From positions 1-5,694 of the forward strand of contig CATPAM010000199.1 of assembly GCA_955651735.1 (NCBI GenBank): a stretch of DNA of 5,694 nucleotides, in the 5' to 3' direction. Shown here one piece after another: positions 1 to 5,530 of this stretch. The notes beneath the pieces were generated by a model that was not told the origin of the DNA, did no database searches, and worked only from the letters and a program-made list of their open reading frames with translations. Source of the stretch: Candidatus Acidiferrales bacterium. GTDB taxonomy: Bacteria; Acidobacteriota; Terriglobia; Acidiferrales; UBA7541. Both the position numbers and the translations under genes were made by a program. Numbering within the stretch: position 1 is the first letter of the stretch; every line of letters begins with the position of its first letter.

Positions 1-69
1 ATGGATCAATGCCTGCACGGATGCACCGTCGGGATTGGCGCGTGCGAACTCACGCGGATTGCCCGCCAT
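1..69 (-). CDS. Possible N-terminal fragment of an unidentified protein, cut by the window edge
   Basis: An open frame starts at an ATG (67-69) and runs 23 codons off the left edge. The peptide begins MAGNPREFARANPDG and continues ASVQALIH. The third codon positions are GC-rich, as expected for coding sequence in this window. The ATG lies inside the last codons of the dehydrogenase remnant, overlapping it by about 20 bases, as adjacent genes in one operon often do. No strong ribosome binding site is visible; GGCGGTAG sits immediately upstream. I do not recognise the family. It may be a chance frame, because another frame is also open over this short distance. Confidence 0.22.
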   Translation of the reverse strand, partial: MAGNPREFARANPDGASVQALIH

Positions 70-309
70 CTACCGCCAAGGCGTGGCCGGTGACGAAGTC
101 GGAAGCGTCGGAGGCCAAGAACACGGCCGCGCCCTTCAGGTTATGATCGCTGCCAAAGCGGCTTAGCGGAATTCTACTGAGCAAAGCGTATTTGTTGCGT
201 TCGATGAGAACCCGAGACATATCGAGGCCGAACTGGTGTTGGGGAGAAGCGCCGGGCCACGGCCAGCGGCCGCAAGTTGCAACTAACCATCCAAGTCGAA
301 TTGGAACAT
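50..309 (-). pseudogene. Remnant of a short-chain dehydrogenase/reductase (SDR) gene
   Basis: The frame ending at 50-52 encodes a clear SDR C-terminus. From the Met at 218-220 it reads MSRVLIERNKYALLSRIPL, then SRFG, then GAAVFLASDASDFVTGH, then AVDGG. These match the usual SDR segment 'PLGRFG...AVFLASDASxFVTGxxLxVDGG' that follows the catalytic region. The N-terminal Rossmann motif (TGxxxGxG), the NAG motif and the catalytic Ser/Tyr-Lys are all absent, leaving only about 56 of roughly 250 residues. At 283-309, same strand but another frame, an ATG begins MFQFDLDG followed directly by TAG. This resembles an SDR start just before the cofactor motif and may be the other end of the same gene after an internal deletion. 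The C-terminal identification is firm; the N-terminal remnant is inference. An alternative is a chance reading frame upstream of a simple 5' truncation. Confidence 0.7.
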
Positions 310-493
310 CGAACCAATAGCAGCTCCAAGACCAGTTTTCCAAGTTTGTGGTCGATTACTTCCGAGCGCGCCGTTATCCAGGAGCAGAGGCACCGGGTCA
401 GATCCCTCGTTGCCCGCTGCGGCGATTCCTATCGCGTTCATCCTGTCTTCGCGTTTGTACGGCCGGGGCAATAACGAGGATTCTACTAACTTG
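310..493. other. Gene-free stretch between kinase and SDR remnant
   Basis: These bases follow the kinase stop codon on the minus strand. A 52-codon minus-strand frame starting MNAIGIAAAGNEG is open here and continues into MFQFDLDG, but it has no recognisable motif and no good ribosome site. No convincing hairpin with a T-run was found, so the kinase terminator is not identified. This may be decayed sequence connected with the broken SDR gene. Confidence 0.4.
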
Positions 494-3163
494 CTACAGC
501 CGAGCCTGCTTCGTCGCAAGATCAATAAGCAGGATGTCCGAATTTTCCCGCAACCTGTCGAATACAATCCGGCTGCCATCGGGAGTGATATCAAAGGTCC
601 GCATCGCAGCGGTATTGTTCAGCCGGGTCAAACGCCGTGATCGCATCGTGCTAAGGTCAAGCAGCCAGAAATCCTGTCCGACCATCGTACTTCCGAGCAT
701 GTAAACCAGGCCCGTGCCGTCAGGCAGGAATCGCGCACGCTCACCTTGGCGCTGCACGTCGATTTCGGGCAGCTTCGCGGGTGTACCATCCGGGTGCACT
801 GCCAGGAGCGGCGTGAGCGTGAACACCTGCGTGCCGCAATACACGATCAGGTCCCCGCGCGGAGACCACACCGGATCCAGGAACGGTCCTGTTGCTATCC
901 GAACCGGCGAGCCGCCGTCGGTGGGTAGTTTGAACAAGCCCGCTCCATGGCGATCGCTGCCGGCCGCGACAATCCATTCGCCGTCGGGAGACCAGGAAGC
1001 CGTGCCCCGAACATCGACGTCGCTCGACAGGGCGTGGAGTCCCGTTCCATCCGCGGCGATTACGTGCATCTGCCGCTTCCCGTTTCGACTTAGCGCAAAC
1101 GCAACACTGCTCCCGTGCGCCGAGACGGCCGGAGGCGACTGAAGCGTGCCTTCCGAACCTTTCCAGATCTCCAGCGCTTGCCCATCGCGATAGCTCCACA
1201 GTCCGTCAGCCCCGTCTCGCGAGGATAAGTAGAACAACGAGCTGCCTCCGAAGCGTGGCGTCTGGGCGCGCACGGTGGATACTCGGAAGGCTTCGACGTC
1301 CTGTTCTTCGACAACGCGACTGGTAATCGGAACGCTCCACAAGTTGACCTGAGCGTTCACGACGCAAGCGGCAAGACGCCGGCCGTCCACCGTGGCTGCG
1401 AGAGCGGTGTATTGTTCCAAACCCGAACTCACGCGGCGTGAAGTTCGGGTCTCCACATCGAACACCCACAACCACGGTCCGGCCCCGTTTTCGTTGTGCG
1501 CAACGAACATAACCGTCCACTCGTCTATCGGAGTCGGGTTCGCGATATCAGTGTTGAGATGAGTGAGTTGTACCGGTTCTCGCCCGTCGGGCGAAATGCG
1601 CCACAGGTCCATCTCACGCGTGGCTGGCCGACCGCGCACAAAGTAGATCCAGCGCCCATCCTTCGACCAGACCGGATAGTGGTTGTGCAATCCAGGCTCG
1701 TTTTTCACGATCTGGCGTGGATTGGCGCCGTTGTGATCTGCCACAAATGTGGGGTCGCCCGGTTCCCACGTGTGATAGACCAGCCGGGCGCCATCGGGCG
1801 ACCAGGCAACCTCGGCGGCGCGTTCATCCAAAAAATTGTGCGGCGCTCCGCCCATCAGCGGCCACAGCCTGAGCCTCCTGCCTTCTGTTCCGGCGCTCCA
1901 TACCTCCGATCCATCGCCAGAGAATCCGATTGCACGAAGGGGCGCACGCGCATCTCCGATCCGACCCTGGGTAATGTTTGCCAGACTGCTACCGTTGGCT
2001 TGAATCAGCCAGATGTCGAACGTGCCGCTTCGGTCGCAGATGAAGGCGACGAATTTCCCGTCCGGGGAGATGGCAGGGTTCGTTTCGGCTCCTTCAAAGT
2101 CAGTGAGCCGCGTGAACTGCGCATTGGAAAGCGGATTCTGGACTGTCTGCCGGGGGCGAAGCAAGGAAAACAATGTTGAAAGGGCAACTATTACAAGGAT
2201 GGCAGCAGCGATCCATACCCAGCGGGATTTCGCGAGTGCTGCCCTTGGGAATGGCGCCGCGGCTGTAGTCTTTCCGGAACTGGTGTCGCGCTTCAACCGC
2301 TTTAGATCGGCCCGCAACTCTGCTGCGCTTTGGTAACGGACGTCACAATCCTTCTCAAGGGCCTTTTGAATGATGCGCTCCATTTCGGGGGGTAGATCGG
2401 GATTGAGGCGAAGCGCCGAAATAGGCTCTTTGTTGAGCAGCGAATTGAAAGAGGCTGCCGAGGTGTCTCCGCGAAACGGGAGCACACCGGTGGCCATCTC
2501 GTAGAGAACCGCGCCGAAGGAAAACAAGTCTGTACGAGCGTCGAGTTCTTTTCCCAGAGCCTGCTCCGGAGACATGTATGCAACAGTGCCTAGGGCTGTT
2601 CCAGGACTTGTCAGGTGCTCTGGATCCACTTCTATTGTGGGCAGGACGTCGGTATCACGCGTCGTATTATTCGCGGAACTTACCTTCGCCAGACCGAAAT
2701 CGAGAATCTTGGCGTGGCAGCCTTCGGTAACGAAAATGTTGGCTGGCTTGATGTCTCGATGGACGATGCCTTTCGAGTGGGCAGCGTTCAGCCCATCGGC
2801 CACTCCAATCGCCACATCCAGCAACATTTCCAGTTCCATGGGCCGAGCAGCGATGGCGTGCTTTAAGGTCTTGCCTTCCAGATATTCCATGGCGATGAAG
2901 GCTTTGCCATTTTCCTCGCCGATGTCGTGAATAGTGCAGATATTCGGATGGTTCAGTGCCGATGCAGCCTTGGCTTCACGGCGAAATCGCTCCAAGGCTT
3001 GGCGGTCTTGGGCTACGTCTTCAGGTAGGAATTTGAGAGCGACGAATCGGTCAAGGCGCGTGTCTTCGGCCTTATACACAACGCCCATGCCACCCCCGCC
3101 AAGTTTCTCGAGGATGCGGTAGTGAGAAACGGTTTGGCCAAGAAGCGACTGAGGGTCAGCCAT
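494..3163 (-). CDS. Receptor-type Ser/Thr protein kinase with C-terminal TolB/PD40 beta-propeller region
   Basis: This 889-residue protein has a Hanks-type kinase domain at about 15-290, a single membrane helix at about 314-335 ([18 protein letters not shown]) and a propeller region at about 345-889. All kinase signatures are intact: glycine loop GGGGMG (22-27), Lys44 in VALK, alpha-C Glu63, HRDIKPAN (135-142; catalytic Asp137), DFG (155-157), GTVAYMSPE (192-200) and Asp212 of the F-helix. The DFG-to-SPE segment is long and rich in Ser/Thr, so activation by autophosphorylation is likely. The C-terminal part carries about twelve PD40/WD40-like units of the SPDG type (for example near 366, 455, 724 and 860). 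With one helix, the kinase should face the cytoplasm and the propeller the periplasm, suggesting ligand or protein sensing; the ligand is unknown. The start ATG has no Shine-Dalgarno sequence but a promoter lies directly upstream. The gene appears complete and is divergent from the zinc-ribbon gene. Many Acidobacteriota encode dozens of such kinases. Confidence 0.95.
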   Translation of the reverse strand: MADPQSLLGQTVSHYRILEKLGGGGMGVVYKAEDTRLDRFVALKFLPEDVAQDRQALERFRREAKAASALNHPNICTIHDIGEENGKAFIAMEYLEGKTLKHAIAARPMELEMLLDVAIGVADGLNAAHSKGIVHRDIKPANIFVTEGCHAKILDFGLAKVSSANNTTRDTDVLPTIEVDPEHLTSPGTALGTVAYMSPEQALGKELDARTDLFSFGAVLYEMATGVLPFRGDTSAASFNSLLNKEPISALRLNPDLPPEMERIIQKALEKDCDVRYQSAAELRADLKRLKRDTSSGKTTAAAPFPRAALAKSRWVWIAAAILVIVALSTLFSLLRPRQTVQNPLSNAQFTRLTDFEGAETNPAISPDGKFVAFICDRSGTFDIWLIQANGSSLANITQGRIGDARAPLRAIGFSGDGSEVWSAGTEGRRLRLWPLMGGAPHNFLDERAAEVAWSPDGARLVYHTWEPGDPTFVADHNGANPRQIVKNEPGLHNHYPVWSKDGRWIYFVRGRPATREMDLWRISPDGREPVQLTHLNTDIANPTPIDEWTVMFVAHNENGAGPWLWVFDVETRTSRRVSSGLEQYTALAATVDGRRLAACVVNAQVNLWSVPITSRVVEEQDVEAFRVSTVRAQTPRFGGSSLFYLSSRDGADGLWSYRDGQALEIWKGSEGTLQSPPAVSAHGSSVAFALSRNGKRQMHVIAADGTGLHALSSDVDVRGTASWSPDGEWIVAAGSDRHGAGLFKLPTDGGSPVRIATGPFLDPVWSPRGDLIVYCGTQVFTLTPLLAVHPDGTPAKLPEIDVQRQGERARFLPDGTGLVYMLGSTMVGQDFWLLDLSTMRSRRLTRLNNTAAMRTFDITPDGSRIVFDRLRENSDILLIDLATKQARL

Positions 3164-3172
3164 GTGGCGGCT

Positions 3173-3202
3173 ATCTTAGGTTGCGTGTCCGGGGTAAGTC
3201 AA
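3173..3202 (-). promoter_or_regulatory. Candidate sigma70-type promoter of the kinase gene, giving a (near-)leaderless mRNA
   Basis: Read on the minus strand, TTGACT (3197-3202; five of six bases match TTGACA) is followed after 18 bases by TAAGAT (3173-3178; four of six match TATAAT). Only nine bases lie between TAAGAT and the kinase ATG, so transcription would start within about three bases of the start codon. No purine-rich ribosome site precedes the ATG, which is consistent with a leaderless message. The call rests on base matching alone. Confidence 0.4.
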
Positions 3203-3368
3203 CGAATCTGCCCGTTTTGCAAGACGATTCTCGCGGCAGATTCTGGCCAGTGCCTGGTAAACGCATTATCGTACATATGGATTTGTAGTTTCCGATTATC
3301 CGACGCAATTTAAAAGGCGCCCCTTTTGGAGTAGGGTTTTGAGCTCAATCAAGTGGGCTGCGAAGCAA

Positions 3369-3401
3369 GAAAAATTCCGGCCGCGGAAGAGGTGTTTTTT
3401 C
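3369..3401 (+). terminator. Hairpin with A-tract and T-tract, terminator-like
   Basis: TTCCG (3375-3379) pairs with CGGAA (3384-3388) around the loop GCCG. The A-run before it (3370-3374) could pair with the T-run after it (3395-3400) across an internal bulge. The T-tract starts six bases after the inner stem, farther than in a canonical terminator. No known transcript ends here, so it would belong to an unseen small RNA or be a chance structure. Confidence 0.2.
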
Positions 3402-3564
3402 TTTACTTCCACGTTTATAGAACTAATCGGGTGTTAGCGGCTGCCTGGGCGGACTACTTGGTGATTAGGGAAGAGAGCGGGGCTAGAAGTAGGGTCGCTA
3501 TTGCTTACCACAGCAAGCTGAAGAGGTGCACGAAGGTTGGTCCCCGGCAGAACAGCTCTGATGA

Positions 3565-3593
3565 TTGCACCCCCTCCCTCTTTTTGTTAGGCT
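3565..3593 (+). promoter_or_regulatory. Weak promoter candidate for the zinc-ribbon gene
   Basis: TTGCAC (3565-3570) and TAGGCT (3588-3593) are separated by 17 bases and would give a leader of about 25 bases containing the ribosome site. The -10 element matches the consensus poorly (three of six bases), so this is only a candidate. Confidence 0.18.
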
Positions 3594-3612
3594 TCGCGCA
3601 TTACAACTCTGT

Positions 3613-3619
3613 GGGAGGA
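3613..3619 (+). promoter_or_regulatory. Ribosome binding site that fixes the zinc-ribbon gene start
   Basis: GGGAGGA lies six bases before the ATG at 3626 and is strongly complementary to the 3' end of 16S rRNA. It selects this ATG over upstream starts such as the GTG at 3353. The zinc-ribbon motif begins immediately after the ATG, which agrees with the choice. Confidence 0.85.
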
Positions 3620-3625
3620 TCTACA

Positions 3626-4066
3626 ATGGCGTTCTGCAAAGCGTGCGGCACGGAGCTAGGCGGGGCGGCGTTCTGTCCGAAATGCGGTGCGAGCCAGAAT
3701 GCTGCAACAGTACCGGCAGCACCTTCCAGTGATGGGCTCGCGGAGAACGTGGCCGGATTGCTCTGCTACTCTGTCGGCTGGGTCACCGGGATCATCTTCC
3801 TTCTGATTGACAAGCGGCCGTTCGTGAAATTCCACGCGGCGCAATCGATTGTAGTCTTCGGCGCGTTGACCATTTTGCGAATCGGCGTGGGAATGATCAT
3901 CAGTTTTGCCGGCCTGCTCGGTTTCGGTTTGTGGGCGGCAATTTCCATGCTGATCGGCTTAGTTGGCCTAGTGCTCTGGATACTTCTCATGGTTAAGGCG
4001 TATCAGCACGAACTCTTCAAGCTGCCAGTTGCGGCGGGAATCGCCGAGGGAATTGCGGGGAAGTAG
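3626..4066 (+). CDS. Zinc-ribbon protein with DUF4870 (Tic20-like) membrane domain
   Basis: The 146-residue product begins with a rubredoxin-like zinc ribbon: CKAC (Cys4, Cys7) and CPKC (Cys17, Cys20). An Ala/Pro-rich linker (about 22-36) follows. The rest resembles DUF4870, with hydrophobic helices at about 41-61, 72-97 and 100-124, and the characteristic IDKRPFVKFHAAQSIV (61-76) between the first two. The last residues after YQHELFKLP are soluble. It is an inner-membrane protein whose ribbon should face the cytoplasm, where it could bind metal and contact a protein or nucleic acid. The biochemical role of DUF4870 proteins is not established, and the Tic20 likeness does not prove transport activity. 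The gene stands alone, divergent from the kinase and convergent with the cluster on its right. The start is fixed by a strong ribosome site. The length is usual for the family and no defect is seen. Confidence 0.9.
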   Translation: MAFCKACGTELGGAAFCPKCGASQNAATVPAAPSSDGLAENVAGLLCYSVGWVTGIIFLLIDKRPFVKFHAAQSIVVFGALTILRIGVGMIISFAGLLGFGLWAAISMLIGLVGLVLWILLMVKAYQHELFKLPVAAGIAEGIAGK

Positions 4067-4350
4067 CGCTCGACCAAGGCCCGGTGAGAGACCGTCCTGG
4101 CGTGGATCCTTTTGACGATGCTTTGTGGGGGATCGCCGACGCGTTCTTGGATGTGGCCTGCTGACGAGCATTCTCAATCGCGATTCGGAGTGAACGATAC
4201 CGAATCCTGGCCTGCTTCCAGATAACTGTCGCCAACAGGATTTCCCACCAGCTAATTTGGACTCAGTGCGCTGCATGCGTATTATCAGCAGAGAATCACC
4301 AGTCGAGGCTTTCCGAGGTGCTAACCTTGATAAGCTAAGTCCGCTCTGTA

Positions 4351-4368
4351 AAGGCTGAAGTAAGCCTT
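4351..4368. terminator. Small hairpin between convergent genes, possible weak terminator
   Basis: AAGGCT (4351-4356) and AGCCTT (4363-4368) form a perfect 6-base stem around a 6-base loop. The structure is symmetrical, so it could act on transcripts from either side. No real T-run follows on either strand, so terminator function is doubtful. Confidence 0.2.
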
Positions 4369-4391
4369 GTAATTCTAGAGGAGCTTTAACG

Positions 4392-4448
4392 GTGAATTTT
4401 TGGAAAGCCGACACTAATCAGGCGAGTCGAACTGAAATCGTTATCTAA
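4392..4448 (+). CDS. Possible 18-residue small ORF with a good ribosome site
   Basis: A GTG at 4392 is preceded after eight bases by AGAGGAG (4377-4383), and opens 18 codons (VNFWKADTNQASRTEIVI) ending in TAA. Its end lies 17 bases from the stop of the convergent gene. There is no similarity I recognise, and such short frames arise by chance. It is listed because the ribosome site is better than several in this window. Confidence 0.15.
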   Translation: MNFWKADTNQASRTEIVI

Positions 4449-4465
4449 ATCTTTTGCGTGGAACG

Positions 4466-4888
4466 TCAGAGCTTCGAAACGACTTGCTGGGCAAGCGTCT
4501 TCTCCATAGCCTGCTTTTTTTCAATGGGTAAGTCGCCGTAGACGGCGACCTTGAACGCGATATCCCCCTTCTTGACGATGAGGCCGACATTGCTGCTCAC
4601 GGCCAAGTAATAGGCATCATCCCCGATGCCACTGATCGACGTGACGACAATTGTCTTCACCGGGGCCAGCTTGCCCGCCTGGTACGCATCGAGGCCCTCG
4701 AGCACAAGCGTGACGTATTTAGCGCCCTTTGTGACATCGCTAGTCGCATTCCAGGTGCACGTTTTCTTGAACGTTGGGGTCTGGTACGAACCAGCACCCA
4801 CCGAGACGCTCAGGGCGGCGCTTACCTGGGCCTGAGTGAGAAGTGAACAGGCATCGCAGTGGTGGCAAGCGCAGGAATCTCGGCCCAT
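4466..4888 (-). CDS. DUF3558-like small protein with disrupted N-terminus (signal peptide missing)
   Basis: From the ATG at 4886-4888 the product has 140 residues. The body looks like small secreted DUF3558-type proteins: DACSLLTQAQVSAAL (12-26), CTWN (44-47), ISGIGDDAYY (85-94), VKKGDIAFKVAV (105-116) and a terminal amphipathic helix. In that kind of protein the Cys of ACSLLT and the Cys of CTW are usually taken to form a disulfide outside the cytoplasm. Here no signal peptide precedes the motif. The start is a cysteine-rich stretch, SCACHHCDAC (5-14), which looks like a shifted frame. Reading one frame over gives EIPALATTA just before the motif, a more typical mature N-terminus. A TTG at 4910-4912 is an alternative start overlapping the previous gene's stop, but it adds no signal sequence either. 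Either the 5' end was deleted and frameshifted, or the protein is cytoplasmic. Last gene of the cluster; function unknown. Confidence 0.7.
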   Translation of the reverse strand: MGRDSCACHHCDACSLLTQAQVSAALSVSVGAGSYQTPTFKKTCTWNATSDVTKGAKYVTLVLEGLDAYQAGKLAPVKTIVVTSISGIGDDAYYLAVSSNVGLIVKKGDIAFKVAVYGDLPIEKKQAMEKTLAQQVVSKL

Positions 4889-4908
4889 TCTCCGGTCCTG
4901 CTGACCTC

Positions 4909-5154
4909 TCAACTGGGGGCGGCCTCCGCGGACGTCTCTGCCTGCGCCTCCGTTGTCGTGCCGACAGACTTAGCCGTAATTTCGAGTCCATTCTTGTTCA
5001 TATCGAATCTCTGTTTCCGGTCCAAGCCTTTGACGAACTCACGTGCTGCCTTACCGACCGCTCCAGGAAGGCTCGACGCCTCCACCTTGACCGTCGATTC
5101 CGCTGTTGCTTCATTTCGATCTCGATAGCGAAATTGCACCTCAAACGTTTTCAT
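4909..5154 (-). CDS. Small conserved-looking protein of unknown function (81 residues)
   Basis: The ATG at 5152-5154 is preceded by the strong ribosome site AGGGAGGT (5162-5169 on the plus strand, seven bases away), which rules out the upstream GTG at 5205. The 81-residue product is soluble with no signal peptide or membrane segment. Its pattern suggests strand (3-11), strand (18-26), helix (28-44), strand (55-62), then an Ala/Glu/Thr-rich, acidic and probably disordered tail (65-81). The most distinctive segment is REFVKGLDRKQRFDMNKNGL (38-57), rich in basic residues. I do not recognise a named family. It sits 88 bases after the lipoprotein gene and 20 bases before the ATG of the DUF3558-like gene, so co-transcription is likely. 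The beta-beta-alpha-beta layout could suit nucleic-acid or protein binding, but that is speculation. Confidence 0.8.
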   Translation of the reverse strand: MKTFEVQFRYRDRNEATAESTVKVEASSLPGAVGKAAREFVKGLDRKQRFDMNKNGLEITAKSVGTTTEAQAETSAEAAPS

Positions 5155-5213
5155 ACTCCAAACCTCCCTTTTCTGACGACGAAAAACAGAAACCGGTTCG
5201 CGCACTCCAAACC
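5155..5213. repeat. Ten-base direct repeat around the ribosome site of the 81-residue gene
   Basis: ACTCCAAACC occurs at 5155-5164 and again at 5204-5213. The first copy overlaps the ribosome site of the 81-residue gene. Two palindromes lie in or at the edge of the interval: AACCGGTT (5191-5198) and CCACGTGG (5212-5219). No operator can be named; the repeat may be chance. Confidence 0.3.
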
Positions 5214-5242
5214 ACGTGGGGATCTTAAAACTGCCGTGACAT

Positions 5243-5527
5243 TTAGCTCCGACGACGCTTTCGACTCGCAGCTTTCTTCCCGGAGCTCTTCGTTTTCAGG
5301 GCCTTAATCTCTGCCTTAAACTTCTCGTTCTCTCTCGTCAACGCATCGCGGGCAGCTGTCATTGTTTCGAGGTCGTTTCCCAATTGGCCGTTCTCTTTCT
5401 GAAGTTCCGCCACCTGGGTCTTCAATTGCTCGTTCTCTTGCAGAGTTTTTGTGTCTTTGCAGGCAGTCAAGGGCAAACTCAGCACTACTGCCACAGCAAG
5501 TATGGCCCAAGTGTTTTTGCGCGTCAT
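5243..5527 (-). CDS. Small coiled-coil lipoprotein with a basic C-terminal tail
   Basis: The 94-residue precursor has a lipoprotein signal: basic start MTRK, a hydrophobic core (about 7-20) and the lipobox LTAC, with Cys23 the residue to be lipidated and cleaved. The mature part is almost entirely coiled coil (about 28-78). Core 'd' positions 35, 42, 49, 56, 63, 70 and 77 are L, L, L, M, L, F and L with no break. Several 'a' positions are Asn (32, 46, 67), as in parallel dimeric zippers. The last 17 residues contain nine Lys/Arg and end in RKRRRS. The layout recalls Braun's lipoprotein Lpp, a lipid-anchored trimeric coil tied to peptidoglycan, but sequence homology is not claimed and the C-terminal Lys is lacking. 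Residue +2 is Lys and +3 Asp, so outer-membrane sorting is uncertain. A ribosome site, AAGGAT (5533-5538), lies five bases before the ATG. It is the first gene of the three-gene minus-strand cluster. Confidence 0.88.
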   Translation of the reverse strand: MTRKNTWAILAVAVVLSLPLTACKDTKTLQENEQLKTQVAELQKENGQLGNDLETMTAARDALTRENEKFKAEIKALKTKSSGKKAASRKRRRS

Positions 5528-5530
5528 ACG

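Larger units (their letters stand above)
3203..3612. other. Divergent intergenic region without a recognisable gene
   Basis: This AT-richer stretch separates the divergent kinase and zinc-ribbon genes. It contains a small perfect hairpin, AAAAGG-CGCC-CCTTTT (3312-3327), a second hairpin followed by a T-tract (3369-3401), and promoter-like hexamers near the right end. The zinc-ribbon frame stays open leftward to about 3353, but the peptide there has no recognisable character and the ribosome site at 3613 argues against translation of it. No RNA gene is recognised. Confidence 0.5.
4067..4465. other. Convergent intergenic region without a recognisable gene
   Basis: About 400 bases separate the ends of two convergent genes. 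A perfect 7-base stem, GATTCGG (4182-4188) with CCGAATC (4200-4206), overlaps the palindrome AATCGCGATT (4176-4185), and another hairpin lies at 4351-4368. A minus-strand frame (about 4017-4265; peptide including ILLATVIWKQARIRYRSLRI) is open but has no ATG or ribosome site and overlaps the end of the zinc-ribbon gene. No RNA gene or mobile element is recognised. The length is generous for a region between two gene ends and could be decayed coding sequence. Confidence 0.45.

Noticed and set aside
714..1142. 142-codon plus-strand ORF antisense to the kinase C-terminus
   Set aside because: It is a mirror of the PD40 repeats, rich in Pro/Ser/Arg, with no ribosome site or family resemblance.
1496..2179. 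227-codon plus-strand ORF antisense to the kinase propeller region
   Set aside because: It lies wholly opposite strongly supported kinase codons. Its peptide has no domain character and is explained by the GC-rich codon pattern of the opposite strand.
3312..3327. AAAAGG-CGCC-CCTTTT hairpin as a terminator
   Set aside because: The stem is short and no gene on either strand ends nearby. It is noted only as structure in the intergenic region.
3353..3625. 91-codon upstream extension of the zinc-ribbon gene
   Set aside because: The frame is open, but GGGAGGA six bases before the ATG at 3626 and the zinc ribbon starting at residue 4 fix the start there.
4017..4265. Minus-strand frame including ILLATVIWKQARIRYRSLRI
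   Set aside because: It looks slightly protein-like, but only a TTG could start it, no ribosome site is present, and it runs into the convergent gene. It may be a decayed fragment, but there is not enough to call it.
3968..4414. 148-codon minus-strand ORF after the zinc-ribbon gene
   Set aside because: It overlaps the end of the zinc-ribbon gene, has no ribosome site, and has a low-complexity basic peptide without motifs.
5155..5205. GTG start at 5205 extending the 81-residue protein to 98 residues
   Set aside because: The added residues cover the strong ribosome site AGGGAGGT, which is properly spaced for the ATG at 5152-5154.
4843..5307. 154-codon plus-strand ORF antisense to the right-hand cluster
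   Set aside because: It lies opposite two genes with good ribosome sites and sensible products. It is Arg/Ser-rich and motif-free.
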